From Strix aluco (lineage: Eukaryota; Chordata; Aves; Strigiformes; Strigidae): a DNA stretch of 64,000 bases. Positions 1 through 12,722 of the stretch are shown here, one piece after another (the first letter of the stretch is position 1; each line of letters starts with the position of its first letter). The notes below the pieces were generated by a model that worked only from the letters and a program-made list of their open reading frames with translations, searched no databases and was not told the DNA's origin. The translations under genes were made by a program, and so were the position numbers. The stretch covers positions 53,759,330 to 53,823,329 of the forward strand of contig NC_133935.1 of assembly GCF_031877795.1 (NCBI RefSeq). The letters run 5' to 3'.

Positions 1-3000
1 CAATTATTTGTTCTTCCTGCTCTTGGCTTATAGTAATTTTAAAAATCAGGAAAAAAAATGTTACTTGATATGAATACCTCATTATTGATAAAAGACAATA
101 CTGGCAGAAAGATTTATAAAAAAATAATGGTTTATTAAGCAAGGCCAGCCTGATTCTTGCAGCCTGACTCATTGTTTGGACATGATGAGGAGCAGCAGAG
201 CTTAGCACACAATACTGGTTCACTGGAATCGCTAATGAAAAAGGAAATAGAGAGAAAAACAAAATCAATCCAACAGGAGGGCCAGTGTTCATGAGTCACA
301 TTAGCTCTTTGCTCCCCACAATTGTCTGCTGAACGACTTTCAGGTCTGCATAAATACAAGGAGAAACTATATAAAGATGCTTGCATTCCTAATCCCAAAT
401 GTATTATTTTTGTCTTGAACTCTGAGTCTTTGTCATTTCTATTATATTACACTTATTCTGTTTTACAGGCAACTAGCTCCCTTTCAGTGAACAAGGTTGG
501 GTAATTAGCAGTACCGTCAAATTTATGTCTACCAGGGGCTTTAATTACCGTAGAGGAGGCCTAGTTTCTTTAGCAGGCAACCAGGTCTGGGACACAGAGG
601 TCTGTAATCCAAGTCTTCTAATACTTCATTATCAGGTTCATATTATAGAAAGGAAAGTGCTCCTAAACTCGATATCTCAACTGATTTCTGTTGCACTGTT
701 TTCTGGGGTTTTTTTACAGTATCACAGTCCCTCATAGATCAATGAAAATGTTCAAAACATTGTATAATCTGTCTTTTTACGTCTTTTCTGAAAGGGTGAG
801 TCTACATGAGGTAGCTTCTTCCAGGGCCAGACAAATCCTTTAGCCAGCTGGGTGTGATCAGACCACTAGAAGAAGTACCACAGACTAGGATTATTATAGC
901 TTCCCCTTTCTCTCCTACTAGCATTACTCAGCATCACTTGTGCCTGACAACCCCATTCACAGCATGTCTGGCTCAATCCCCAAATCAGACATTTTTTCTT
1001 AATTAATTGATGACTGTTCACAATATGTTTTCTACTATTCTGGTCTCGTCTCTCAATAGCAGAAGGGCTTTTGATCTGCTTTTGATCCAGAAAAGCATGT
1101 TTTACTTGAGTCTGCTACATTTGCAAATAGGACCCATTGTTGTAAATAGTCTTGCAGAATATTATCAGTGTGGAAGATTGTATTTCACAGCAGTGGCCAA
1201 AGGCTCAGACACTGACTGGCAATTACAGTTCTGCAGTACTCTCAGATAGAGGTAAACTATTTTAAAGGTGATTAAGAGTACGTATACATGATTACATTAA
1301 GACAGTTAACATGTTCCTGCTGATCATCTGATCACTGATCCATAAATGAGTATGTGCATGTTCTTAGTTGATCCAATGGCAAGGTAAAACACATTATTTC
1401 AACGTATACTAATTTTACTACATAAGATACTTTTGAAAATGTATGAAGCACCCAAAACTATATTCAGTCTTTCCGAAGTATAAATATCCCAAAACAAAAC
1501 AATAAACAACAAAACAACACTTCTTCTAAGTTACTACCTACAACATGTCAGCTAGTTCCTTCCAGTTTAATTTAAAGATTTCCACCTCTAAGCACATCAT
1601 AGACAGTAGATTTTATAATGAAAGGTTTTTGGACCATTCCCAGAAACAGATTAAAAGAGATGGCCCAATCTAGGATTGAGCCATGCCATTGAAGTACAGC
1701 ATACAGTGATTTTCAGACTGCAAGCCTTCAGGACTTCAGATCAAGAATGCAAAGCTCCTATAACCATACAGAATTTGATGGCTCCTGCTCTCCTGTCAAT
1801 GGTGGTATTCCTTTCTGACAACTTTAAAGCTTTCTAATGAGATAAATGTTTCTGGAAAATGTTCTCTGAGATGAAATTATAACATATTTTTCCACCTGAT
1901 TCACCTCTCATGGCATTTTCCTAGGCAAACAGAAATGTAACGAATTTGAGAGACCTCCATTACATAGGGTAATAAACTGCATCAGATTTCAAGGGGGAAA
2001 ATGTCCTTTTGATCAGACCTATATCAGAAGCTGAGACACTATGCATGTAGTGCAGGTAGTCTGAAGTGTTGCAAGATGAGTAGTGTTGAAATGTACACTA
2101 TTTTTACTTCCAGCTCATTGAAGCCTTACATGGCTATTAATAGAACTGAGCAAAATGTTTCTAATTTATTGCCATTAGTAATAGACAATGCAGACTAAAT
2201 ATTTATTACATACATAGCAATGTATATAATACCTGACAGACGTTGTCTAACAACTTTCCAAATTCTAAAACAAATAAATGAGAGTCTACAGTAGCACATA
2301 TTCAGAGTCTACCTCGATGCAGATGGTGCATTAGTATACAATTAAGACAAGATTTGGCTTCTAAACATTAAATTTCACCATTCCTGCTCTTAAGTGGCTC
2401 TGTTTAGTAAAATTACAAAGGCATCAGGTGACAAGTCTTGACTAATTTTCCCAGGAAAGATTATAAAACAAAGCAAACTGTTTTCCTTAACGGAGAGGGT
2501 CTGTGTTTTAGCTAAGTATCTCGTTCAATTTGAACAGCTCTTCTGAAACTTTTAATTTACCTGTGTTTCCACTCTTAATAGCATTTTCTATTGCAAATGG
2601 GATAGAATTCTGACAGTATTTTCCTTCTGTTTTCTTAAAGCTTAAGGCATTGAACTCTTTTGAGAGGCCTGTTGTCTTTCTTTTCCCCTAAAAAGGAAAA
2701 AAATTGTTTCTCCTGGTACAAAGACACTCTCAACACAAGGACTACTATACCTATGATCAATAATGTATTAGAATATTTTGCCAACAAGATGTTTAGCACC
2801 CCATTTTAGTATTACAAAGACAGGGGAAGCAACCTTTCCACTTGCAGATGGATAAGAGCTCAGGTTTTAGCTCCTGCTTTTCCCTAGTAGGGCTCTAGCT
2901 AGAACAGCTTTCATTTTCTGCTCAGCTCTGTATTTTCCCTTAAAACTGGCTTTACAACCCTACTTTTAATAACTACAGAGAAATAGTTACCATCTTTCTC

Positions 3001-6000
3001 ATAATGTATCTCACGTTCCATGCCTTCTCTTCTTCCTCATTCACTCTCATTCCTCATTCCCAGGCTCACAGCTTGGACTCCAGCCCAAACCACTTTATTC
3101 CAGGTACAGTTATCCTTCCACAGTGCATACATAGGGCAAAGAGACTGGGGCAAAAGAAATCCTGCAGCATTCACTGTATGCTGCAGAGTCTTGCTTAACT
3201 TGTCATTCAGCAAGTATGCAAGGAAAGCCTAACTGATGGAGGGGTAACTTTTAGCTTCTGGTTAAAGGAACCTCTGTAGGCAGCTCTGCAGAAGCTTCCT
3301 TCTCTAGATTTCCACACCTCTGACACATGTAGAGTGTATCCAAGAGGAAAAAAACAGAATCTTTGAGAAACTCAGAGAAAAAGACATAAATGTTTCAAAA
3401 TCCCATGTACTACAGAGTTCGGTTCACAGCACAGAAATGCTCCATTGGCAAGACAGTTACAGATGCTCAAGCATTTTGATTTTGGTGTAATGGGCAATCT
3501 GAAATACTTTATTGCTGATCAAAATGTTTTATTTGAAAGTTGTATATAATTGTAAATATTTCTTCAGAAAGAGGTAGCAGAACCTTTTTGATACTTCCAT
3601 TCTCTTCATATAGAGCTACTGTGATTCATGTTGCAGTTAGCATATAGCTCTAGCCAGCCAAAAACTGCTTGCTTTTATGCTATGTATCTATTATTGCCCA
3701 GTTGCAAATAGCACAAAATTTGACATGTTCAGTGAAATTCTGAATATAGTACTGATATTTATCCCTGATAAATATGTTGCACTGTACAGTCTTCCTACAT
3801 TATGTTCAGTCAAGTCCCTCTGATGCAGCAACTCATTCTCCCCAGTGATTCATGAACTGCATACTGAATAATAGATAACACAAAAGAGTGCCAAGGTCTC
3901 TACTCAGGAAATTATTTACAGACATGGTGTAGATGCAGAGGTGTCAAGAAGTCAAGCTGTGTACCTATACAGTCAGATTTTCTTGTACTGCCTTTGAAGT
4001 ACTGCTTTGCGCAATCTCACTTTTGAGTTCCCTGACAATTATATCCTTGCCTTGTCTGTATTTTTTCCATACAGCTGAACACGTGTTCACTCAAAAAGAA
4101 GGCTGCCATAAAGTATTTATCCTGATTCAGCTAAGTCCAGCCTTAGCCAACACAACCTGTCTGTGTATGAGCTTTAGAGCTGTAGATAATTTGTTCTGAA
4201 TTCATTTTCCCAAATACTCACATGTCCAAAGAGGCACCTGGCCACAACACCCTGCAGACTCGTTACTCTCTTCTAACATATTTTAACTTTATTATTTTCG
4301 GTCTACTACCATCCTACTGGGTTATGGTTAGCTGCATAAGCCAGAAGAGAAAGAAAGACTGAGAATAAGTAACAGATACTCTTCATTGTACAAGCACAGA
4401 TTTCCCTCTGTAATAAACTTCCGTCTCCGTCAGCAGGTGCTGATGAGACACTGACTTGTCCACACTCTAGAGCACACATCCCTTGCTGCAGGCTCCAATT
4501 CAGGGCTCAGAGAATGAAGTTTTGTGATATTCAAGCCAATCTCACAGCCTACTTTTACTCTGTACTTCTCTATCTTATTTTTCTGTTGCACTGGCACTTG
4601 TCTGACTCCCCAATAACTCAGTTCAGCTCACTGAAACAGCAGACTTTGGAAGCAGAAGGCTTTTTTTCCCCTGGTTTCATTTGCTGATGGCTTGGGAAGC
4701 TAACCCAGCTTTCAAAGGGCTGGACAAGCACTAGACCCAGCTGGAGGGAAGCAGCAGGGATGTACACACAGATGGGTGAGGAAGGAAGGACAGGACTGTC
4801 TCTGTAAAAGCAGCTAACAGGGAAGTTGGTAATAAGATGTCATACCTTAAGGGGCTTCTCATTCTCCTCTTGCAACTTTCACTTTTTTTGGAAGGGAGAA
4901 CTTATAATAAAAGCTACTTCCCCAGAATATTTTTCTTCCTATAAGAGCAATATAGGAACAAAGTTTTTTCCAGAAGAGATTGTTCACCTTGCTATCTGCA
5001 TGTATTACAATATTTTGTGCATACCTAAAATACAAATGTGCATACCTTTACTGGCTTTTGGGAAAAAAATCACCTTTATATGTCTTCTGTGTACAAGAAT
5101 TTAAGCAGGAACGGGCATTTCTAGTCAAATGAATATACATAGTATTTTACCAGCAACAGGATTCAATCCATAATTCAGTTTACAAAATCCATACTCTCAT
5201 TTTTAGATTAATATTTGAAACTAATAATGGCCCTTTATAGAGCACATACCAAGGGGCAAACTTTCCAAAGACCCCATGCATCTTGCAGAATGCATCAGTC
5301 TTGCATTCCTTAGAATGAAACCTATGCAGCCTGACCCAAGTTGCTTGACCATTATTTTCTTAGACTCCTAACAATCACCAGTGTTACTAATAAACTGTAA
5401 TGTTCCTTTACTTTTATTTAAGTATTTTTAGTTTAATTATAGTTTCTATTCCATAAATGTTTAGAATTAATTTAAAATTATAATAAGCTTTATTAAGACG
5501 CAGTAAAACCTAAAATTCATTAATTAATAAATAGCCATGTTTATAGCATCAAAGAGCCATTCCCCATTTCCTGGATGGAGGGTGGGTTTTGAACTTGGTA
5601 GCGAATCCATGGCAATACACCTTTAATCTCTTATGTCAAATCTAGCTTCAGAAATATGATACAGTTCCATGCAACTGATTAAGGAGTTGAATCACAGTAA
5701 TGGACAAAACACTAATATTCTCATTTTTCCAACCAGCATCAATCTCTCTGCTTAACAAGCTCACATTTGGTTTCATTTCTGGTTTTTGTTTTTCAGAGAC
5801 TTTTGTCATTCTTCAGAGGGGGTTTCTATAGCACAGACAAACATCCAAAAAGATCCTGTATAGATAATTCTCAAGCAGTTTCAGTGTAAATAGGTAAAAA
5901 AAATAAAATGTGCATTTCATTCCATGGTAAATGCAAATGTTCAAAAAACATGCAGGAAAAATGAAATTACATTAGAAGAATTATTCTTTTGAAAGCAGTG

Positions 6001-9000
6001 ATTAGGAAACAGAGTTGGCATAGGTGAATGAATTGAATCACTTGCTTACTCTTTGTTCTGAGGCATGTTCATAGCTTCCCTCTCAGCTCTTATCATAAAA
6101 TACAGTGCTAACTGAAACTCAATAATTGTCATGAATCTATTTTTGTGTTATTAATATATATATTGGAAAGATTATTAATTCATGTGTTACTTGGAAGATA
6201 CTTGTTAGTTATTCTCTATCAATGCTCTCATATTTTATTTACTATCAAACAAGCTTTAGGTGATGTTTGGATTCAATCTACTGAGAACATTGCTGAGATG
6301 TGGAAAGTTCTCCAGAAAAATTGCACAGAAGGAGCTGACAAAGTTTGAAGTTACGTAGCAGTTTCCAAAGAGGTAGATCAAGAAAGTGCTGTATTCCAAA
6401 TATAAAGTACAAAATTAAATGCCTAAAAACAGAAGAGGAAAACACTGCTATGTCCCCAGTTACTATCCATCAATCATATGAATCATAATAAATTTTAGCC
6501 ATTGCTGTAGCACAAGTTTGCAGGAATTTTAAGGAAAGATGGAATATATTGTCTAATTCTCTAGAACAGAAAGTGACTAAAAAGTTAAATCATTTTTTTC
6601 AGGACATTGTCTTTTTGCTCATGAATCAGATTATTTGGTTGAAAAGCAAAAAGTCAAGAAAGTGATTAATCTTGTATTCTCTTCCAGTTCAGAAATAAAA
6701 AAGAGATGGAAAGGATCTATTAATTCTAAACCTTTGAAAGACTTGGTCGTCTCCTGATTCAGATAAACCATTAAGTACAGCCAGTATTTCTTCCTTATGA
6801 CAGAGCAATATAAGAACCTGATTATTTTTATTGCTTTTATTAAAGAAGTGAAGAAGGATTTCTAATTCAATAGAAAGGAAATCTGGTTTGCATGTGAGTG
6901 AATCCCAATTTCCAAGCAAATGCAGCTTGCCACAATATCCAAGATACGTATTAGTTACTAAGTAATGAAGAGATATATTGTTAATATTTTTCTTAGTTGG
7001 AAGCACTCAAAAAGCATTTATAAATACATTTAACACTGTAAGAGTTGTTCACTTTAAGAAGATTTTATCTTTTATACGTCAAGGTGAATCTTCAGGTGTA
7101 AAGGTTAAATTTAACTGAAAGTCAGGATTCAAAAGAGTTATATTGGGAATGCCATTATACATAACATTAATTGAAATTTAAATATGTAGAAAAAGTTAAG
7201 AGCAAATACATAATTTTTTCTTGATCACTGATTTAAATCATGATTTATGATCAGTGAATTAAGTCACTTCAATTAAATTTGATTAACAGGCATAAGGCAG
7301 ACAAAGCCTGAAATGTCTGTTGTGATAGCTGAGAACTTATCACTAGACCAGATCTGAAAGTGAAACAAGCAGACTTTTCTGTGAGAATCCAAATATTGAA
7401 CTGATGTTGTGTAAATATATTAGACACAATCTTCACATTATCTTTGAATAAAAATATTGACTTTCCAAACAAGTAATCAAATAAATAATTAAGAAACTAC
7501 ATTTTCATTTCCAGATAACACTGTAAAAAGTAAAATTATTTATTCTTTTAGTTGTGGATTAGTTAAAATGTGCCCTACAATCTTCTGGACTTCAATGTCA
7601 GCAGGTATCAAATGCTCCAGTTTGTTGGAGATTAAACCAGTGACATCAACCATAGCCTTTTTTTAATTACACAAATAATGTTAGCAGTAAAGCCCTGGAT
7701 TACACTCCTTCCTAAAAGTAAGCAATCTGCTATTCTAATTCTGGCTTGCATATAGCTTGAATCAAATTGTAGGCATGTTAGACATATCCAGGATAAACAC
7801 ACAAATTCAGAATCAAAATAATTTCTTGCAATTGTATGTTTCACTCTTTTTCAGAAAGAGTCTATCTCAGGAATGTTTATTACTCTTAAGCAAAGCTAGA
7901 TCAATTTTTAATTAATCATAAAACATAAATAACTTTTTTGTTTATTACATGCAGAAGGGCTTTTTGTTCCTACTCAAACATACTCAACCTTGAAGCCAAA
8001 TTCCTAACCAGAGATGGCTGCCTGAGTCTTGTGTTGGCATGATGCAGCAGAAAAGCATAATAATGGATTTTGACATGGGTTTTTGTCAGGGTCATGCTGA
8101 ATTCTTAGTATCTTGGAAGGCTTTCATCTTCCACGCCTATCTGTAAAATGCATATGTCAAAGATATAACTGGAGCCAATGACTCAGAAAGAAACCATACC
8201 AAATCAAGGTGAAAAAAAGCAGTGGTTACTATGGGTAGGATGAGTAAATATTGAAACAAACTATCATGGAAAGTGGTGGATACTCTATTTTTTACTATTG
8301 ACAAATTGTGCCTGAATACATTGCTGGAAAACATATCTTACAAGTAACTATTATTGGAGGTTACCTGTGTGCATCTCTCTGCCCGTTTGCCTAGACAACA
8401 CAAGAAGGCATTACAGTCCCTTCTTTCCTTGAAGTATATGTAGTAAAGAAATAGTTGAGTGTCACAGAAATGATCCTGCTACTGGTTCTGCCCCTTTTAA
8501 GTCAAATGGGTTTCATTTATGTCACTGTATTTCATCAGGTGTTATGTGCATGTCTGTTCTTGGAAATTTAGTACTGATTGATGATAATTTTAAAGATGGT
8601 AAATGTTAGTTTTAAATTTGAAAAATTAACATTTGGTTAGTAGATATTTAGAAGGAAATCAAGTCTTCCTAAAAAAATGTTAACTTGCATTAAAGAGGAG
8701 GCCTGTTTTTTTTCATTTCTGTGCAAAGTTCATTTAAGACATTTAGTTAAATACTCATTTCACTGCAGAACAGAGACTCCAAAGTGAAATCTACTCAGGA
8801 AGATGGTACTAGGTTTTTTTCTGCATTCAGGCTTCATTTTTCTGGACCTTCACCTCTTATTATATGTAAAATGAATTAGATCACTTTATTAAACTTCAAG
8901 GAAAGAACTGGCATTGTAACATAGAACACATGGTCCAAAAAGCCCTTTAGGTTACATTTCTCACCTCAAAGTAGAAGCAATTGTTACACAAATCTGGGGG

Positions 9001-9856
9001 GGAAATGGTGACGAAAAAGGCAATAAATCTGTACACTTCCAGTTTTCCCATTTACTTGAGGCCATTTAGAAGGTCTGTCATTATCTGTCACTGTTCCTCA
9101 AACTTTTAATCTGTGAAATTAGTCATAGGATGCATCTTCATAAAGCTCTTGTAAATCCATGTATAGATACTGCTAATATCAATATCAATATACTATATCA
9201 ATAACCATATAACTATATAAATATCATTATTCCACTACTCTTCAACAAACTCTTGAAAGGAAGAAATGCTGAGCTTTGAAAATCAAACAGCATTTAAGAA
9301 AAATTAAATTATCAATTCTTTCCTCATCCCAAAATGTTGGAAGAGTTCCAAAACTATACTGAATGGTCCCAAGATGTATTGCACAAAACATGGTATTTGC
9401 AAAGCTCTTTGTCTTCTCTGACTGCCCATGAGAAATAACCCAGGTTTGTCACAAAAACAATTCCTTTGCAGTACCTTCTTTATGACTTGACTGTGAAGAG
9501 CTGAGGACATTTCCCCAGCCAAGGGTTTTCAAGTTTGTTCACTTCGACTTTCTCCACGTTGCTTTCCTTTCCCAGGGGTGGTTGGCCCTAGAAGTGCCAT
9601 TACCTGAAAGTGGATCTTTTGCCTGAGGGGAAGCTACATCCTCCTGCCTGACTTGAACCTTGCAGGACTCCAAAGGGATTTTCCTGGCTTCACACAACTC
9701 TTCTGAAGGTTGGTTGGAAAACTCTCAAAGCTAGAAGAAAAGGACTTCAATTATGAAATCAGACAATATAATGCCTGAACAACCATTTCACCACCAGAAA
9801 TGATCCATCAGTCATATCTGCAACTTTTTTGTGACCATGGAGGAAAAGGTTTTTTT
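1..9856. other. Gene-free AT-rich sequence, left part
   Basis: I see no supported gene in this stretch. The open frames are short (up to about 105 codons), overlap on opposite strands, and show no recognisable domain. Low-complexity AT stretches occur around 5400-5530 and 9170-9235. An 8-base inverted repeat (7225-7232 with 7250-7257) lies in an AT-rich setting. If the CpG island at 23 kb also drives a leftward gene, this could be intronic or intergenic DNA of that gene, but nothing in the sequence proves it. Confidence 0.6.
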
Positions 9857-10796
9857 AAATTATAAGTGCTTATAACGTCCTGTCCCACTCTGTGGGCTAT
9901 GGTGAAGTTGGTTTTAATTCTCTGCACAGTACAAGTCGCAACAATCACCCGAAAGGTTTCATCAAATAACAAGTTTACTTGAAATCCAGCAGTGGCACAA
10001 CAGATAGTATAACAGCTAGGAAAAACTTCAATGACAACTAAAATCTGTGAATATGAAAATAGTGGCTGAGGCAAAGCTTACAACATATGCTGACAAACTA
10101 CATATGCACCAACAAACCGTATAACATGTAACATATACTAACAAGCTTTAAATTATACAACATGTCCCAACAAGCCCTATATGCAGAAAATACAGAACGG
10201 GTGAGAAGAGAAGAAAGGGGAAAAGGGAGTGAGAGAAAGAAAAGGAGAGTGAAAGAGAAAGATTTCACCAGTCCTGGTTCCAGCACTGGTCCAGCCAGCC
10301 TACAGCTCCTGTTCCAGAGGGGTGCTGCCCAGGGCTTCAGTTTGTGTCCTTTTATAAGCCCTTGCCCCATCTCCAGGCAGGTACTTGGATTCATTAGGCT
10401 AATTAGGTGTCATGCGCAGTTCATGTTTCCAGAACCTTCCCAGCTCTGGTGCCTGCATAGTTTGTATAGTTTCAGATCCTTCTGGAAATGGGTCGGTGCA
10501 CTTGGGGGTTATTGGGGAGCTACTCCCCCATCCCTGTAGGTATGATCACCATCTGACCCCTCTTCTTAGCACATGAGTCATGAAAACGTCCTCCCCATTG
10601 GCTCTTCATGGAGTCACACAAAGTAGGGAGGTCCAGTCTCAGAGAGGGACAGTCCCACCTCCACAGGACTCCTCACTTGCCGAATCTCCCTGTTGTTACC
10701 TGCACGACTCCGGTGTTTCCCTAGAGACCGTCTCTTTTCTCAAAGTTCCCCACCAGATGTTTGAGGCATCAACCGTGACTTTGTTGGACTGTCACA
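9857..10796 (-). mobile_element. Probable solo LTR of an endogenous retrovirus
   Basis: Read on the minus strand, this block has the order of parts of a retroviral LTR. It starts with TGTGACAG at 10796, followed by U3-like sequence with an AP-1 site (TGAGTCA at 10574-10580), a CCAAT box (10597-10601) and a TATAAA box (10351-10356). A pyrimidine-rich (CTTT/CTCT) leader follows around 10190-10270. Then comes AGTAAA (9974-9979), a variant poly(A) signal, followed by CTTGTTATTT. The far end is less certain. I place it at a CA near 9857, where the flanks ATAAG and ATAAA resemble but do not match as a target-site duplication. No primer-binding site or gag/pol follows, so it looks like a solo LTR. 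It is GC-richer than its surroundings. I cannot name the family. The modest open frames at 10162-10539 and 10580-10915 are chance frames inside it. Confidence 0.45.
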
Positions 10797-12564
10797 ATAA
10801 AGCATATAAATGTCATTGTGAATTAAGTGTTTCAGAGCAACAGTTTGCTACCACACAGTGTACTAAACAGTTTGGAATGAGTATACTGATCCCAGGCCAA
10901 ACACAAGCTCGTTAAGAACAGAACTGCATCCACACACCAGCAGAGCTTCAGATCAGAGTTCAGAGTTCAGAACTACAAGGCTGCTAGAATTGTATTTAAC
11001 CATAACGGGTAGCTTACTATAAAAGATCACCATGGCTTAAATTTCTTTTAAAGTAATTTAAACATCACTTTTAAATTACAAATTTCTTTCAACAGAGACA
11101 TTTATGAGGCTTTGTTTCTTATGGATCTTGCAATGCTGTATTCCCCATAGTAGTAACTCCAGCTTCTCTCCTTGTGATGATCCCCCTTCACCTGTCATAG
11201 TGCTACACATATCCCCCTGCAGCCCCTCACTATCCGTGTTCTTCAAGCCCAGCACTGGGGCTGGTTCCCAGCTTTGCTGTGCTGAATTGCTGAGCAGCAT
11301 TCATCTGGTGACCGGCCAGCAACAGGCCAAATGGAGCAGGCAGCTGCAATATGCACTAAATTTTAGTAACTTAATAACAAAAAGTCTCTTTGTCTGAGAA
11401 ATGTGATTAATATTCAGCAGTAGAGTAAAACTTTGTTCTCATGGAACAGAGATACACAGAAGCACAGGCAGAATGAGTGCACAGCCTTTATTGCCTTAGA
11501 AAACCTGCTTAAGGATTCTGTGTTAATGAAGCCCACAGAAGGAAATCTGTATTCATCACCTTACACTTTTAAAGAGAAGCTTAGTAAGGGTTTTTTTCCC
11601 TGATTTGTTTTTGTTCATTTAGACTCTATGTAGCTGCATGGGAAAATAGGCAAAAAATCACAAATACAAAAGGCTGCTATTTTGTACAATATCTGACAAA
11701 TGACTTCGTGCCACTGATCCCACACACCAGATGGTATATTGCCATAACCAAAACTGGTGCTGACATAAATATTGTCCATACTTGCAAATTTTAATTATTT
11801 TTGGATACAAGACACATACACAATATTTTTTATCTAGGAGGTTTTGCCATACAACTTTGAAACAAGCAAATACTGCTAAACAAAATATTGCTCTAGATTT
11901 TCAAACATACTTAGTTTGTATAACGGGAACAGGGACAAAACTAGGTTTTCCTTCTTTTTTTTTTTTTTTCTTTTTACAGTGTGGGGTGATTTTTAGTTTT
12001 AAAAAACCTTTGATAACTTGCTATGTTTTGTGATATGTTTGGGTGAATATGAGGATAAATTGCAAAGCTGCTTTCCATGAGAACCTTGAGTTCGGCCAAG
12101 TTAAATCCTCAGGCTGAGTGGGGTGGCTATTAGGAGCAGGTGCTGGTTCTTTTACCCTGTGGTGACATGCAGAGCCAGGCATAGCTGAACGAAAACTTAG
12201 TTTCCAGTAAGATCTTCCCACTATATTAGAAACACATAAACTGGGGGAAAGGAGGGAAGACAGAAGAAAAAGTACATTTCTGGCTGTGGCAAAAATGAGG
12301 GGAATACAGAAGAGAGCTCTGTAACTCCAGACAGATGCCCTAGGCTACCTGTACACTTCATTTTACTCAAGTGACTGTCTCACAGAAAATCGCTGTCAGA
12401 AAGCTCACAAAAAGCTGCCATACACTGCCAATATCTACACTGAAATTAACAATTTTACCCAATGTTACTAAGAAGCATTGAGTAATTCAGAGGTTTTCTG
12501 TTCAGGAGAAAACTTGTCAATCATATCTACCTGGGAAAGGGGATCTAAGCTTTCTCAAGTTGGA
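10797..12564. other. Non-coding sequence between LTR and CR1 tail
   Basis: No gene is seen. There is a 15-base T run at 11955-11969. Short open frames on both strands around 11076-11397 overlap each other and resemble nothing I know. Confidence 0.5.
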
Positions 12565-12722
12565 CAAGCAGAAGTGGGACATGGGAACGGGTTGCTCAGA
12601 GAGGATGGAACTAGGCAAGACCCTGAGAAACCCAGTCTGACTTCAAAGTTTGGTCCGCTTTGAGCAGGGAGGTTGGACCAGATGACCTTCAGCAGTTCCT
12701 TCCTATCTACAGTATTCCATGA
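12565..12722 (+). mobile_element. CR1 LINE 3' fragment
   Basis: The segment reads as the plus-strand 3' end of a CR1 element. Its 'gggttgctcagagagg' and 'gctttgagcagggaggttggaccagatgacc' stretches match the family's terminal non-coding region, and it closes near ATTCCATGATTAC, a decayed form of the CR1 octamer tail. It is 5'-truncated, and its middle (around 12605-12645) departs from the usual sequence, so it is an old copy. It has no coding capacity. Confidence 0.75.

Noticed and set aside
6689..7006. Minus-strand 105-codon open frame
   Set aside because: It has no recognisable motif or compositional sign of coding, and such lengths occur by chance in AT-rich DNA.
10162..10915. Plus-strand open frames of 125 and 111 codons
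   Set aside because: They lie antisense within the probable LTR and match no protein pattern.
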